A stretch of DNA of 64,000 bases. Origin: Begonia masoniana. Taxonomy: Eukaryota > Streptophyta > Magnoliopsida > Cucurbitales > Begoniaceae. Positions 11,740-24,340 of this stretch are shown in pieces. The position numbers and the translations under genes are program-made. The notes under the pieces are model-generated. The model was not told the origin of the DNA. It saw only the letters and a program-made list of their open reading frames with translations, and searched no databases. The DNA lies in assembly GCA_022432975.1 (NCBI GenBank), contig CM039502.1:2966375-3030374 (forward strand), read 5' to 3'. The first letter of the stretch is position 1. Every line of letters begins with the position of its first letter.

Positions 11740-13332
11740 ATCTATCTTAAACTTGTCTTATAAATTGACTTTTGTTTGGTTTTGAGGTTAAAACTCACAC
11801 TTAGACAGTGAATATTCTCCGACATTAATACGGATTTAAAGCAAAACGAGATGAGATTATGAAATGGGCGTCTTTTTACATATTCTGACCAATATCTTCA
11901 TTTATCCACTCATAACAATTAGCAACGGAAGAGATGAGATTCGTATGGTTGGTGCATTTTCATAATCTAAATATGTATTTTAGTTTTGAGGAAGAGCATG
12001 TGCAGGTATGGAAGAACATTTATTGTTGTGTCTTCTCTCGGCCAAAGCTGAGAAGAGAGGAATATAAATGTAGAGAAAAAGAGAACCTCACCCCATTGGT
12101 AGAAAGTCACTTTCCTATCTCCAATTTGGTCTGGTCAAGATCCAATCCTCCTCCTTCGTGTTTCTACGCGTTTAATGGACTCAAAACACACGGTTTAGTT
12201 CTTGAGCTAATAGGTCGAGTTTAACTTGTCGAGTTCGAAATGAACTAATGCACGTCAACTTTCTATTAGCTTTATCGAGAATGTTTGTGTAAATTTATTT
12301 CTTAAAAGGAATTCTTAAATTTGTGGGTATGTTTTTTATGGGTGAGCATGGTCCGGTGCGATCCGATTCCGAGCCGAAATAGAACCGGACCGAAGGATTT
12401 GGGATTTTTTTCTCGAATCCCAGAACCAGATCAAAATTTTCGGTCCGGTCTGGGATTTCGGAAAATTTTGGACTTGGACCGAGAACTGGACCATTTCCTA
12501 TGGGAGTTCTATTTTTAGGACCAAAACCGGTGGTCCGATCCGGTTCTCGCTTCTCGGTCCGGTCCTGTGATGTTTTTGACGAAAATGTAGAGAAATGGAC
12601 AAAAGTGTCAATGATGATGATAAGACCCAATATTTTGTTCACATCCAACAACCTTTTTTTGTCATAAATGACCAAATGTTAGGAGCATCTTTGGATAGAT
12701 TTCAAAAAACAAAACAAATTGCCAATAATTTAATTATTTCTAGTTTCTGGTATAAATACTATATTGAGTTATTTAGAGACTTCCTAACTTATCACGGAAT
12801 AATAACGACGAGGATATAATTGTCGGGTTACCTCAATCTAGAGCTTTCGAAAAATAAACGTCACCTATTGGGCACTAGATTTGTCGATAAATATGTCGTT
12901 CTATTAGTGGAATTGTCGCTAAATTTTTATAAAATAAGGTTTAAAAATAGAAAGTATTGCTTGACATTACCTTATTTAATCCAACCAAACAAGAATCAGA
13001 CGTCGGCTTTGGCTTTAGTGGTGGGGTGGACTGAACGTCACCCTCTATAAAACGAGCCTTTCAGCTTCTCTACAGCCAAACACATTCTCGCTTTTATTAT
13101 ATTTAATTTTAAATAAATAGTAATTTTTTAATTACTAATCAACCAATCATTTCAATTTAATATTCTAAGCGTTAGTCAGTTGCTTTGCTTTGCTTTGCCT
13201 CCATTGTTGAGCCTTGGCCAAGCTTATTTAACTCCTCCATCTCCATTTTTCCTGCGAAAATTGGACCAGCAGTCACTTTCCCATCAACCAAACAGCCACC
13301 CACTTTCGTCTTCTTCATTTTTCTTTTTTACC
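11740..13332. other. Intergenic region downstream of the TBC gene
   Basis: Holds the TBC 3' UTR, a fold-back repeat (about 12337-12585) and AT-rich sequence. No further gene is supported; open frames here are short and lack family resemblance. Confidence 0.6.
12337..12585. repeat. Fold-back repeat rich in GGTCCGGT/ACCGGACC words
   Basis: Starts GGGTGAGCATGGTCCGG and ends with CTTCTCGGTCCGGTCCTG. Internal CGGTCCGG, GGACCGA and CCGGTTCTCG words pair with each other. It looks like a second member of the same broad class as the MITE in TBC intron 6, but the ends and a target duplication are not clear. Confidence 0.4.
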
Positions 13333-13792
13333 ATGTTAAGCTCTCAAGGTGTGGCCATGGCTACCGCCATGGCAGCTTTTTCAGGCACTTTAATTTTCCT
13401 CTCTTTCTGCCTCCAGAAATCTCTCTCTCCTCATCATCAGCTTACCCACTTCTCTCCTCCGTCTCTCCGCCCTTGTATCTCCTCCGGTAAGCAATCAGAC
13501 CGCAGAATCATTACAACAGATAGAGCTCTTCCGGCTCAGTGGGTTTTTGTTTTTTGCAGATGGGAAGACGAAGACGAAGAAGAAGAAGAAGAAGGTTCAG
13601 TTTGCAGAAGATGTGGTAGATAAGAGCGGAAATGACGAAGAATCTGGAAGAAAAATCTCATCGTCTTCTCCAAAAGTAAAGAAAAATAGAAGAGGAGGAA
13701 GAAGAGACCTAGAATTGCCAGCAAATAGAGTAGCTCTCTACAATGGAATCCTAAGGGATCGTCTTCTACAAAAATCAGCATATTCTTACTGA
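13333..13792 (+). CDS. Small basic plant protein of unknown function, 2 exons, 128 aa
   Basis: Exons 13333-13486 and 13560-13792 join in phase 1 through a GT-AG intron of 73 bp. The N-terminus (residues 9-30) is hydrophobic: AMATAMAAFSGTLIFLSFCL looks like a membrane anchor or signal segment. A serine/histidine/proline stretch follows, then a lysine block (KTKTKKKKKK) leading into VQFAEDVVDKSGNDE. A second basic patch (KKNRRGGRRDLE) precedes a conserved-looking C-terminus, LPANRVALYNGILRDR. I recall similar short plant proteins with a KKV(R/Q)FAEDV motif and a closing NR.ALYNGIL segment, with no assigned role. A start further upstream in the same frame (13180) is possible, but the region before 13333 looks like UTR. 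Function not inferred. Confidence 0.75.
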
Positions 13793-14296
13793 CTAACTTT
13801 TTAGCTTTCTCCATCTTTCTGTCCATATTTCTTTAATTTCAGTCTTTGCCCTTTTCTTTTCTTCTTGCAATTAATCTTTTTTTTTTTTTTTAAGTTAACT
13901 TTTACCTCTTTAGTTTATTGTATGGTATTTATTGTCACATGTATAGGTACAGACATGGCCATGCTCTTACATATTCTTCCTTTGATTGCAAGGTCACCAA
14001 GAGAATTTTACGATACTATGTCACGTCATGTCTCATGTCAATACACGATCACGAAGAGATCGATTATTTTAATTTAGTCTTCTCTACGTTAGATCGGTTA
14101 GGATAAACCCCAGTGATAATTGACTTTATAATCACAGCGATGACAAGCCAAAGCCATGGACATATCCAAAGTCTAATTTATGAGTTTGATTTCAAAATGC
14201 TATTGATATTATCCCTCAAATTCAAATATTTTAATCACTAAAAATTGACAGATATTTTTGAAAAGTCAATTATTGCTTTGCATTTGAAAATGCTAT

Positions 14297-16134
14297 TGTC
14301 AGGGCTCGATTCTTCTCGAACCGGATCCCAACGAATTAAGGATTCTCAAGGTAAAAAATTCAAACTAACAACGACCTGGTCAACTAACAAACGTTCCTTA
14401 GGTGGGAACATTTACACACAATCTTACCTCGCATCTTGAATTAGGATATCATCATCATCAGTTCAATCCAACCAAAAATATATATTTCATAAATTGAAAT
14501 ATCCATATCATCATTATCACATCATTCTTATCAAAGTACTCTAGTGGAAGCGTAAATAAAATAAATAAATACAGATCAGTCACGTCAGATGACTTTCCAC
14601 AACCCCTAAACTTATTCCTCTTCGCTTTACCTTGTCTTGGTTTCTTCATCCTCGTGGACGTCTTCCCTATCTAAAAATTATGAATATCTACATAATGAGT
14701 AATTGGCCCAGTAAATAAATCTAGCGACTAGAATACCTAGTCCAAAATCTATCCACACTATTCAGACTCATACGTTAACATCTACCTAATCATGATTATT
14801 TTGAAATCAATTTAAATCAATTTATTTTTATTTGAAATTCATGTCATTTATATAAAAATGCATGTATATTCATAATCTGAACCGTTTAAAAATTCTTCCA
14901 ACCACAGTTTAAAACCATTCTCAGCAATTAAATAAATCCGATGCAATTAAAATAATAATGCAGGATTTAAAACTATTTTCATAGTCATACTTATCGCACA
15001 CGAAGATGCGAGACAAGCTCAATGGATTCTTATGTTACCACTGTTTTCTTTCTCTCTCCTTCCTAAATGCATGTTTTAAAAATAATTATAAAGCAATGCT
15101 ATGTATGTTAAAAACACGCACTCAGCCATGAATTTGATATTTAAAATTTAGTATGCTCAATTCAATGCAATTGACATTTAAAATCAATGTTCAATTCAAC
15201 GTCAATAAACATTTTCAAAATTCTTTCGTTTCAATATTTCTTTAAAAATCAAAAATATTTCATTCTTTGTTCAATTTTTCATAAAAACAACATCCGATTC
15301 ATCTAATCGTTAAAAATGACATCAATTTAGACATTTCAACCCATCCATCTCAATCAAATCCACCAAAATATATAAACATATCTAGATCTAAGCAGAAATA
15401 AAATATATTTCCATCTATCATGATAATAAAGTCTGATCTAATTATTCTAATCGGTAGAAATATTTACCATATCTCTGGTTCCACTTTTTCTCGAAATCTC
15501 TACCGAATCTTTCGATTTTATGCTAAAACGTTTCTCTCACCGAGACGAACACTTTATCCTAAAAGACGGATCTCATATTTCTCCCTCATTTCTCTTTTTT
15601 TTCCCCCCACGATTTTCCCTCTGTATTTCTTCTCTCATGCTCTCTGGAATTCTCTGTTTGTTTTTATTCTTTTAGCAACTTTCTTTCTCTCTCCTGGTTC
15701 TCACGTAGGGGATGAGTGACTTTTTCAAACAACCAAAAGCTTCTACAAGAAGCTTTTAGGGAAAATTACAATTTTGTCTAATATTATCCTCGACATTTAC
15801 TCTTTTACCCTTTTTAACTTTTTTTAATGACCAAAACATCATAATTAATTATCATTTAATCATAATTAAATTAAACTAACTCATTCGATTAGTTTTAAGC
15901 TAATTAAGATTAGTTAATCATAAACTTTTCCACAAAAATCATATAATTAATTAATTTCTCTAAAACTTCGTAAAATTTCATCAAAACAACTTCAATTACT
16001 TATAATTACATATCCATTCACATTGAAATAGTCTAAATTTACTATTACATTTGAGTTATAAAAATTCAAACCATTACAGCTATCATCATTGTTTCCTACC
16101 AAATTAAGCGTCGATGATTTTTACATTTGTGACA
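14297..16134. repeat. Possible solo LTR or long LTR remnant
   Basis: Begins TGTCAGGGCTCGATTC and ends CATTTGTGACA, giving matching TGTCA/TGACA termini, with no coding frame between. Flanking five bases (GCTAT and GGGAG) do not match, so an intact insertion is not shown. Confidence 0.3.
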
Positions 16135-16774
16135 GGGAGTGAACTTCTCGGGGCAATTCAAACATAGTCGCTAGGCTCTATTTGTTGGATGACATCTCAT
16201 GAAAATCTTCTAATTGGTATAGTTAGGGTATTATGGTCGCTCGGAGGAGAGACTAGTGATGGACAAATTAGTGAAGAATGTTTCTTAATTTGTCGTTGTG
16301 TTTAGAGGTACCTGTGGCTTCCTTTAAAGTTTGCGGCTTGAACATGTGAATTCCATAGCAATGTCAAGTTGTAGACCACTCATAATAGTGTCAACCAATA
16401 TCTTATGTATCCAATCTTGAATCAAATTCCCCAATTTCTTGAATTCTTCTTATAATCATGAAGGACTCCTATTTGAATGATGTGCAATAGAGTTGCGTCA
16501 AAGTCTTCGCAAGTTGTGGGACCATAACAAGCTCTTAGTTCTTCAAATGCTTCTCATGTCTCGGATTTTCCTCCTCAATGAATGTTCCATTTATCCATTG
16601 CTACCATTGACTAGCTTCCCTTCGAAGTGAAACAGTGACCAAGAAATCTTTTGTTGTTCAATTGTTAAATGAAAACTAAAAAAGATTAATCCACTTGGTT
16701 GAGCCATTTTGTATGATCTTCATTAGAAATTTTCAAAAAATGAGTTAGAGAGACGTAACGTCTTCTAGTGTTTT

Positions 16775-17285
16775 AAATACAATATTGTTCGTTTTGGCTC
16801 GGAACATATACATATATTTTTGGAGTTAGCCAAAAACGCGTTGTATTAGGTAGAAATGAGAACTATACTATTATAAATTATGCATTTTTCACTCTCCCAA
16901 ACGATGTGGGATTGTGCACCCCCTCTGGTATGGTGGACCCTCACACTGGACCGTCTTAGTCTTCACATGACAGATTGTCACAATTTTCTCCTTTTCGAGG
17001 CTTGAGGTCTTCGTCGACCACACTTCCAGTTGGGTAGTGTCTCTGATATTCTTGGAAACATTCTGTAGTACTCTCAATATAATATTGTTCTTTTATTGTC
17101 GGAGCTCGCACATATTTGTTCTTTCGGTTAGCCCAAAACGCGTTGTACTGAACAAGAAGATGAATTATACTTATAAATCATGCATTTTCTACTCTCCTAA
17201 GTGATATGAGATTGTGCACCCTCTATAGTATAGGTTGGGCCCTCAAACTAGACCATCTTAGCCTCCACGTGACAGGACGTCACAA
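16775..17285. repeat. Two tandem diverged copies of the dispersed LTR-like family
   Basis: Copy 2 (about 16775-16975) and copy 3 (about 17080-17285) each carry AATATTGTTC, AGTTAGCC/GGTTAGCC, AAAACGCGTTGTA, ACTATTATAAAT/TACTTATAAATCA, a CTCTCC segment, GATTGTGCACCC and a closing TGACAG..TGTCAC/CGTCAC. They match the fragment at 3640-3885. Confidence 0.5.
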
Positions 17286-17877
17286 AAAGATTACCGGTCA
17301 ATTGCCACCATTCTTCTTACGATGGAATCGAGAGCTTACTTCGTAGTTATCATGGTTAATTCATGCTTTATTTGATGATAAAACATCAGATAAAGCATGA
17401 ATGATATCTTCCAAATAATGTAGTTAGTCAACAATACTCATTCTTATCTTCTCAAACTATCTCGAACTTCACCAAATTTGGCAACAAGATTCTCTTTTCA
17501 TTCTTTTGTTTGTTGTTGTTTAGTCTGAGTGACTATGATACCATTGATAGATCTCAAGTCAAAAACCAAATTTAGACAGACAACCCTAAAGGCAAATACT
17601 TGCTCTTTCATGATGTGAAAAGCATAAAATAAAGGTCGGAGGACACGTGCATATCAAATCAAGCACTCTTAAAGCTTATTTTACCAACTCACGCTCCGCA
17701 TAAATTTAATGTCTTTTTGCCCAAAAAAAGTCATTTCCATTTGTTTGTTTTTTTGGTATTTATTTTAGATGTAATAATTTAAAGTAAAATTCTAATTAAT
17801 TTTAAAAAATGAATAAATGCAAAATGAATGATATTTAATCTGACCCTAGCTCGTCAATGTGACCCGAGCCAAACCGG

Positions 17878-17926
17878 CTCGTTACTGTAGCGAGCTGAGC
17901 TTAGCTCGACCCGCTACAGTAACGAG
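17878..17926. repeat. Perfect 15-bp inverted repeat in a GC-rich patch
   Basis: CTCGTTACTGTAGCG (17878-17892) and its exact reverse complement (17912-17926) are separated by 19 bases. It lies in a GAGC/GCTCG-rich patch (17845-17965), likely the core of a decayed fold-back transposon. Confidence 0.7.
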
Positions 17927-18442
17927 TCGAGCAGGCGGGCTGGCAGCCAGCCCGTTTAACATCTCTAATCACATTAATTCAAAACTCATCTCATGATATA
18001 TGATATATATGAAAAACGACTTGGATTCTAATGAAAAAATTAGAAGAACTAGCTCGTCCCAATTAATATAATAAGAAAATAAAAAGATATTTGTATAATA
18101 TTGAGGGGTAAAATGAGTCATTTTTAACTTTGAAATGGATAAGGTGTGTATTAGGTTTAAAAACGTTGCTAATGTCTCTTCATGTTGACACCCAGAGGAA
18201 AGATTGAAACTTTAGGCAGTAAATGTAATCCTATAAACTTCATTTCAGGTTTACGCGAATTAAGTAGAGAAATTAATTATGGGTTTCCGTAAATTAATGC
18301 AAATCGTGGTGAGTACTGTAAAGCGAGGAACAGACTGCAGAGTGTGATTTGGAGGAATAGCAGTGGGATACCCACAAGCCGCCAACATTGGGTTGCCACT
18401 ACGGAAAAGGATATTTTCTTGGAAAACCCTTTTTTTTTTTTT

Positions 18443-18542
18443 NNNNNNNNNNNNNNNNNNNNNNNNNNNNNNNNNNNNNNNNNNNNNNNNNNNNNNNNNN
18501 NNNNNNNNNNNNNNNNNNNNNNNNNNNNNNNNNNNNNNNNNN
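18443..18542. other. Assembly gap (100 N)
   Basis: Exactly 100 N flanked by poly-T on the left (18431-18442) and poly-A on the right (18543-18561). This is a placeholder length, so the true distance is unknown and the homopolymer flanks suggest the break fell in low-complexity sequence. Confidence 0.98.
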
Positions 18543-20333
18543 AAAAAAAAAAAAAAAAAAATGCGAGGCTTATTGTAGATTCGTTTCTCCGACAAGTACG
18601 TGGAAATATTATAACCCTGCTTTTGAAAAGTTTATATCTAACGAGGAGTCAACAAATGTTGGTTGAGATTGAGCCGTCTTTGTCGCGACCGAGTTCGATG
18701 TTTGAAAATTCATGTTCCCGACCCAATAGGGTTAAGTTTCGAGCCTCATAAGTCTCGGGTTTTGTCGTCGGTCGCAACATAAGATAATTTTTTAAGAAGA
18801 CTATTAGTAGTACACGCAGTAGCTATCTCTGTGATGACAAGAATGAGAACATAAGTTTAGTAACTGAATTTCTCCGTGATCGAGTTATAAAAACTCACAC
18901 CCCCTACTTGATAGAGATTTGTTCGAGCCTAATAAGCATCACCTTTTATCGAGGGATATAATGTTATGTTTATATTTTATTTTTATCTCCAATCTCATCA
19001 GTTGATTTGACGTTTACTTGTCATTTATAATTAACGTAATAATTAAGTTATATGAGTAATTAAAATAATATATTAATTGCTATGATACACGGCTGATGAC
19101 ATGTTAGAGTGGGTTTGGGATTAAATGATTAATTAAGGTTAGGGTGTTTGACCGTAGTGGGAATGGGAGAGTGGGGCCCATATAGTGGGACAATAAGTGG
19201 GGTGGTTGAGTGGGATGGACCACTTTGGAGCCGAGTGGACAGAAAGGGGGATCCCACAACGACATGGCTCGAGCTCAGGTGTCACGTGAAGGCCTCGTGG
19301 TTCGGACCCACCAACTGGGCCCCATTTTGATATCTGCTTCACGAGCAGATGCAAACCGACCCTTCTCATTTTTTCTCTTTCATCTTCGTTAATATCTAAA
19401 AATAAAATTTTAATAAAAATAACGAATAATTTTATATTTATTATCTAATTTAATATAATAAATTATAAATAATTAATTATACCCGTTAATATATATCACA
19501 TCAAATCTGAAATATTTATAGCCAAGGATAAAGTAGTTAATTTTAAATAAATTAGAAGATTAAATAAAAATAATAATGATTTTCCACTTTTTGGGTAGGG
19601 GGCAGAGCAGAGACAAGGAGAGAGGCGTACAACTCATCCGCCACCTCAGCAATCGTAGACAGAGACATGGTGGGTTGTCATTGGATATCATAATCCAAGT
19701 TGAAAATCAAACATCTGTCCCCACAGAAACCTCATCCACACACAACCCTCCAAATCATTCATCCTTTTTATTTTAATTGCAATTAAATAACATTATCAAA
19801 TTTTGTAAAGACACGCTTTGTGGATACAATGATAGCCCAAGTGAGGTCACAACAAATACAAGCTCACCTTATTTATGAAAAATATTTAATATTTTAAATT
19901 AATATTATTTGTTAACTTTTTTAAATGTCAAATAGACATACAACTTCCTCCATTAATAGAAATGACGTGATCTTTCACTCGTACCCCCAATAGAACTCTG
20001 TGGAACCACTACAAATTCAAATAAATTGAAATTAATATATGTGCACCTAATGTCACACTTCGCAACTTTAGTCAATAAATAACGCTTGGGTAATTCAAAT
20101 TACAAAACTAACTCTTTGTTGTTTTTATTTTTAGAGTTGAGATAGTAGGAGATTAGCCGTTGAAATTACGAAAATGGGCTTCTTGGAGGTGAACCTGAAG
20201 GGAAATTTTCAGGATGATAAAAGGCTTTTGCCTACTAAAAACGCTGCGTTTTATACACCGTAACCACGAATTAGAAACCTTTACAACCGTCCGATTATTC
20301 TAGGGAGCGTAATAGAGGATCATTCGAAGTTAG
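18543..20333. other. Intergenic region downstream of the CONSTANS-like gene
   Basis: AT-rich with one GC-richer island (about 19140-19360) containing GTCACGTGAAGG (a CACGTG core) and GGGCCCCA. No gene supported; short open frames in the island lack family resemblance. Confidence 0.5.
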
Positions 20334-21463
20334 TCAAAACGACGGAACGATGCCGTATTGATGCTCCGAGTGAAAACTAGCTGCAACGGAACTGTATATA
20401 CGGTCGACGTCGGACTGGCTGTCGTTTCTTTTTGCGAATCGGCCTTTAACTCTCGGCCGTGTTTCGGCGTATGCTTTTCTCGAGGCGTATCGTATGGTTT
20501 TCTCAAACCTTCGATTCTTCTTCTTCTCTCTGTACCTCAAGACCTTCGCCTCCCGATCCAACCCACACAGCGGCGTCACCTGTTCCGCCGTGGCTGACCC
20601 CGATACGCCTGCTTCAACCGCGTTTCCACTGAAAGAAAACGAAATCTCGGATAACGAGTTTCCCGAATTTCCGTCTGGGACGATTCCGACATCCAGCGAC
20701 GATGAGGAAATCTGAAGAAAAGAGGATTTGAGGTGAGTATATTAAATAAGAGGATTTGAGGTTAGTAGAGAGTGTATATATTTGTACGACTTACGCTATG
20801 GCTTAGTCCCTGAGATGGATAGGTAAATGAGTTGAGTTTCGATCGGCAAAAATCGATATTGAAGCAGTTTTCGTTTGAGTGACTGATCGCCGCTGCCGCC
20901 AATACTTGCTTAGTCTGCACCGGGACGACGCTGTCAGTACCGGAGGTTGGGTTGGGATATTCGAAATCGTTGAACATATCCATTTCCGACAAAAACGTAT
21001 CTTCTGACTTCAATTGCTCTCCCTCCATTAGCTTAGAGTTGAAGCCCTGGTTCATCAAAAGCCACGAAGCTGCCTCGCCGTCGTCCTTTCGGCCACCGGC
21101 TACAATTCCCATATCAGCTCCGTTATAGACGAGGAAGTTGAAGGCTGCAGAAGATGATTTGACCATCGACTCAGCCGATTCGAAAAAAGACTCCACGGGT
21201 ACCCGCTCGTGGCGGCGGGCGAGTGGATTAGCGGAGTGGATATCGGCGTCGCAGGTGAGGCAGAGGGTGGCTGCGTCCGCCTTGCAGGTGAGAACGGCAG
21301 GAGATTGCTCGCAGACTTCGCACATCCAGACGCGTTCGTGACGTTGACCGAGCTTGTGAACATCGGAGTCGCAGCTCATGCAAAGGAAAACGGCGTCACT
21401 CCGGCAGAATAAAATCGCCGGCGCCGATTTGCAGGAGTCGCAAGGCTTGGCTGCTACACCCAT
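20334..21463 (-). CDS. COL: CONSTANS-like B-box/CCT transcription regulator, 348 aa
   Basis: Nuclear zinc-finger regulator of light and photoperiod responses. Exon 1 is 20795-21463 and exon 2 is 20334-20711; the GT-AG intron is 83 bp and the joined frame is open. Two tandem B-boxes lie at residues about 5-90: [20 protein letters not shown], then [20 protein letters not shown], each with the Cys/Asp/His zinc ligands and an HERV tail. The acidic middle is variable. Around the splice junction is LSHS followed by [14 protein letters not shown]. The CCT domain ([20 protein letters not shown], ending GRFAKR) is followed by a C-terminal YGIVPSF, a VP-type motif used for COP1 binding in relatives. 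Two B-boxes plus CCT place it in group I COL, closest in look to COL3/4/5. Confidence 0.95.
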
Positions 21464-22469
21464 GAACGTTATTTACAGACCCGCAGAAGTATCTTCCTGC
21501 TTTCTCTCTCTAGATAAGGCAGCAGACTAAGAAATTTAGAGAGAGAAACAGCTGTCTGGAATCTATTCCTTCTCCCTGGTTTCTCAGAAATGGATGAGTG
21601 GCCACGGATTTATGTAGTCAAGGGGAAGGAAATCTAGGAACTGACTAGTAGCAGTAAGCCACGTGGTGTAATGCAAAACCACAAGCTCATTAGATTTTTT
21701 TTTGTGGTATGTTTTTATTCAGAAAAGCTTTTGATTTGGCATTGCCAAAAAGTGGGACCCATTTTACCTGACATGTACACCGTAGCGTAGCGTAGGCCGT
21801 AGGGCGAGGGAACTGGATATTCTAATTTATTTATTATTACAAATAGTTTTGAAAAATAGCTGTTTAATCTTGTGGATAGAGAGATCATTAACTCATGAAA
21901 TCCTTATTTAGGCCCTCAACAAATACCGTGTCACGACCTGAAAAAGAGTCCGAATAAAAAAGAATTCGACGAAAGTCGTGGTATGAGTTCATTCTCGATT
22001 TTCATACCATGTCTGCACGATAAGATCGATAAAAATGCGTTCGGCATGAAATAGATGAAACTTAGATTAATATTTCATGGGAGAAAATATTAATCAACTC
22101 AATTTCTAATCGCATCGTTTCATTTTAATTTTCAAAAATTAATTAATTTTTATGATTTTAATTTTATTTTTAAATAGTCATCAATAATCAAAGATTTAAA
22201 ACGTAATGTCGTGTGCTGGTAATAATATATAGTCATTTTCGGACCAAATTGCATCAAAGCAAACTATAGCCAACCATCCATCTTTCTTTTATAATAACCA
22301 AATATTTTTGGTCACACTTTAGGGAAGTCTTGAAATTGGGCTTTAATTTTAGCCCATGGCTTGAGTTTCATAACATTCTCATACAATCCAATTTATTAGT
22401 TGATACGTGCACTAGTGAGTAGTGACTAGACTGGACAACAATATAAAAGAACTGCAAAATGTAATTGTT
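21464..22469. other. COL 5' leader, promoter and an LTR-like fragment
   Basis: The first ~130 bp is CT/GA-rich leader. At 21928-22070 a stretch beginning TGTCACGACCTG resembles the start of plant Ty3-type LTRs (TGTCACGACCC..), without any coding part. The rest is AT-rich. Confidence 0.4.
21659..21666. promoter_or_regulatory. G-box CCACGTGG upstream of the COL gene
   Basis: Perfect palindromic G-box about 195 bp upstream of the start codon, in the expected promoter. G-boxes bind bHLH (PIF) and bZIP (HY5) factors, which would suit a light-regulated COL gene. Function is inferred from the motif only. Confidence 0.5.
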
Positions 22470-22668
22470 TGTAAGATTCTGAAGATTTGTATATTCCTTT
22501 TCTATATTATTACAAAGTGAAAGAGGATGGTTATATAGCCATCAGAAGACGACAAAGACACGAGAAGAAGGAGGTGAGGATTACAGAGAGAGAAAATCTA
22601 TGAAATGTAACAGATTATAGAACCGGGTTGAGTAAACCTAAACCCGGTCTGGTGTCTCTGGTCTAACA
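22470..22668 (-). repeat. 3' LTR of the full-length copia element
   Basis: 199 bp, TG..CA ends, pairs with 26929-27127; differs from it by A/G near 22516 and G/T near 22612. Confidence 0.95.
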
Positions 22669-23834
22669 TCCCCCCTCAAACGCATGGGTCGGGGAAGAAC
22701 CGTGAGTTTGGTTCGAAGATCATGGAAACGAGCAGCAGCCAAAGCCTTTGTTAAACAGTCAGCAACCTGATCGGAAGAGGGCACAAAAGCTAGATGCAGA
22801 GAACCAGAAGCAACCTTCTCCCGTACAAAATGCAAATCGAGTTCAACATGTTTCGTGCGGGTATGAAGAACAAGATTAGATGCCAAGTGGAGAGTGCTAA
22901 GATTGTCACAGTAAAGCACAGGAGGAGAGCATGGAAGCAGATGCAGTTCAGTAAGCAGAGACTGAAGCCAGATTAATTCAGCAGCTCCATTAGCGAGGGC
23001 TCGGTACTCAGATTCAGTACTGGAGCGAGAGACAGCTCGCTGCTTAGAGGAGGACCACGAGACGAGATTGTGACCAAGAAAGACGCAGTAAACGCTGGTG
23101 CTGCGGCGATCGTCGGGGCAAGAAGCCCAATCAGCATCGGTATAGCAGTAGAGAGAATGGTCAGAACTGGGTTGAAGAGAGAGACCAAGATGAGCAGTAC
23201 CGCGAAGATAACGAAGAATGCGTTTCACAGCTATCATGTGAATATCAGTAGGTGCATGCATGAATTGGCACAGCTTGTTAACAGCGTAAGAGATATCGGG
23301 TCTGGTGATGGTGCAATACTGAAGAGCACCGAGGATGCTACGATACTCTGTAAAAGTAGGTAGCAAGTTACCGTCATGAATAGATAAGGAGGAGAGAGCG
23401 AGCGGGGTAGAATGAGTCTTGGAATCCAGCATGCCTCGTTTCAATAGAAGATCGCGAATATACTTGGTCTGACTTAGATGAATGCCAGCAGAGTCACGAT
23501 GCACCTCAATCCCTAAGAAAAAGTGAAGTAAGCCAAGATCCTTGACAGCAAAATGTTGAGAAAGATGGCATATTAAGGTAGAAATGAGCTCGACAGAGGA
23601 ACCGGTGACAATAATATCGTCCACATAAACCAAAACAACAGTGATATCCGAAGCAGAGTGAAGAATAAATAAAGATGTGTCAGCCTTAGAAGCAGTGAAA
23701 CCCAACTGAAGCAGTGCCATACTTAGCTTAAGAAACCATGCCCGAGGAGATTGTTTAAGGCCATAAATCGAGCGATGAAGTTTACAGACGAAGTCAGGAT
23801 GAGTAGGATCAGCGAAGCCCTGAGGTTGAGCCAT
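22638..23834 (-). pseudogene. pol: Copia reverse transcriptase palm and RNase H
   Basis: Begins at the internal MAQPQGF motif. It carries SIYGLKQSPRAWF, the catalytic YVDD box in LVYVDDIIVTG, and the RNase H segment with YCDNLSTLHLA and RTKHVELDLHFV, then the usual copia C-terminus. It is open to its stop but cut off from the upstream RT by the 44-bp duplication and the nonsense codon. Confidence 0.88.
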
Positions 23835-23913
23835 GTAGACATCCTCAAGAAGATCTCCGTGAAGAAATGTTGAGCCATGTAGACATCCTCAAGAAGATCT
23901 CCGTGACGAAAGG
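23826..23913. repeat. 44-bp tandem duplication inside copia RT
   Basis: TTGAGCCATGTAGACATCCT and the following 24 bases occur at 23826-23869 and again at 23870-23913, with two mismatches at the end. The unit length is not a multiple of three, so the RT frame is broken. Confidence 0.9.
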
Positions 23914-23941
23914 CATTCTGAACATCAAGTTGCTTAACCTG

Positions 23942-24340
23942 CTAATGCCGAGAGACAGCAATACTCAGAAGAAGACGAATAGTGGCAGGCTTAATGACCG
24001 GACTAAAGGTTTCATGAAAATCAAGGCCCCTCGTCTGTTGAAAGCCCTTGGCAACAAGGCGAGCTTTAAAACGATCAATGGAACCATCAGGACGCAGCTT
24101 AATCCTGTAGACCCATTTGGAGCCAATGACCCGAGAGTTCGCGGGCTTCGGAACAAGAGACCAGGTTCCCTGAGACTTAAGAGCCTGAAACTCAGTATCC
24201 ATGGCAGTGCGCCACTCAGAAAAACCCGAAGCCTCACTGTAAGAAGAAGGTTCACAGAGTATATCGCCAGCGACACTAAAAAATACTTTAGGTTTAAAGA
24301 TCCCAGACTTGGATCTGGTAACCATCGGGTGCTCATTCAC
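23942..24340 (-). pseudogene. pol: Copia reverse transcriptase, N-terminal part
   Basis: Shows WRTAMDTEFQALKSQGTW, SKWVYRIKLRPDGS and KARLVAKGFQQTRGLDFHET, the fingers region of copia RT. It ends at a TAG where relatives have a tryptophan codon followed by QVKQLDVQNAF. Confidence 0.85.

Larger units (their letters stand above)
13793..18442. other. Intergenic, repeat-rich region up to the assembly gap
   Basis: No gene supported. Contains a possible decayed LTR (14297-16134), two copies of the dispersed LTR-like family (16775-17285) and a GC-rich hairpin (17878-17926). The remainder is AT-rich. Confidence 0.6.

Noticed and set aside
13180..13332. N-terminal extension of the small basic protein
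   Set aside because: In frame but of UTR-like composition; the ATG at 13333 directly precedes the hydrophobic segment. Not excluded.
18260..18751. Several open frames running across the N gap
   Set aside because: They are open only because Ns translate to X and the gap flanks are homopolymers.
20494..20715. Plus-strand open frame of 73 codons
   Set aside because: It is antisense to COL exon 2, including the CCT-domain coding part; the minus-strand reading explains the openness.
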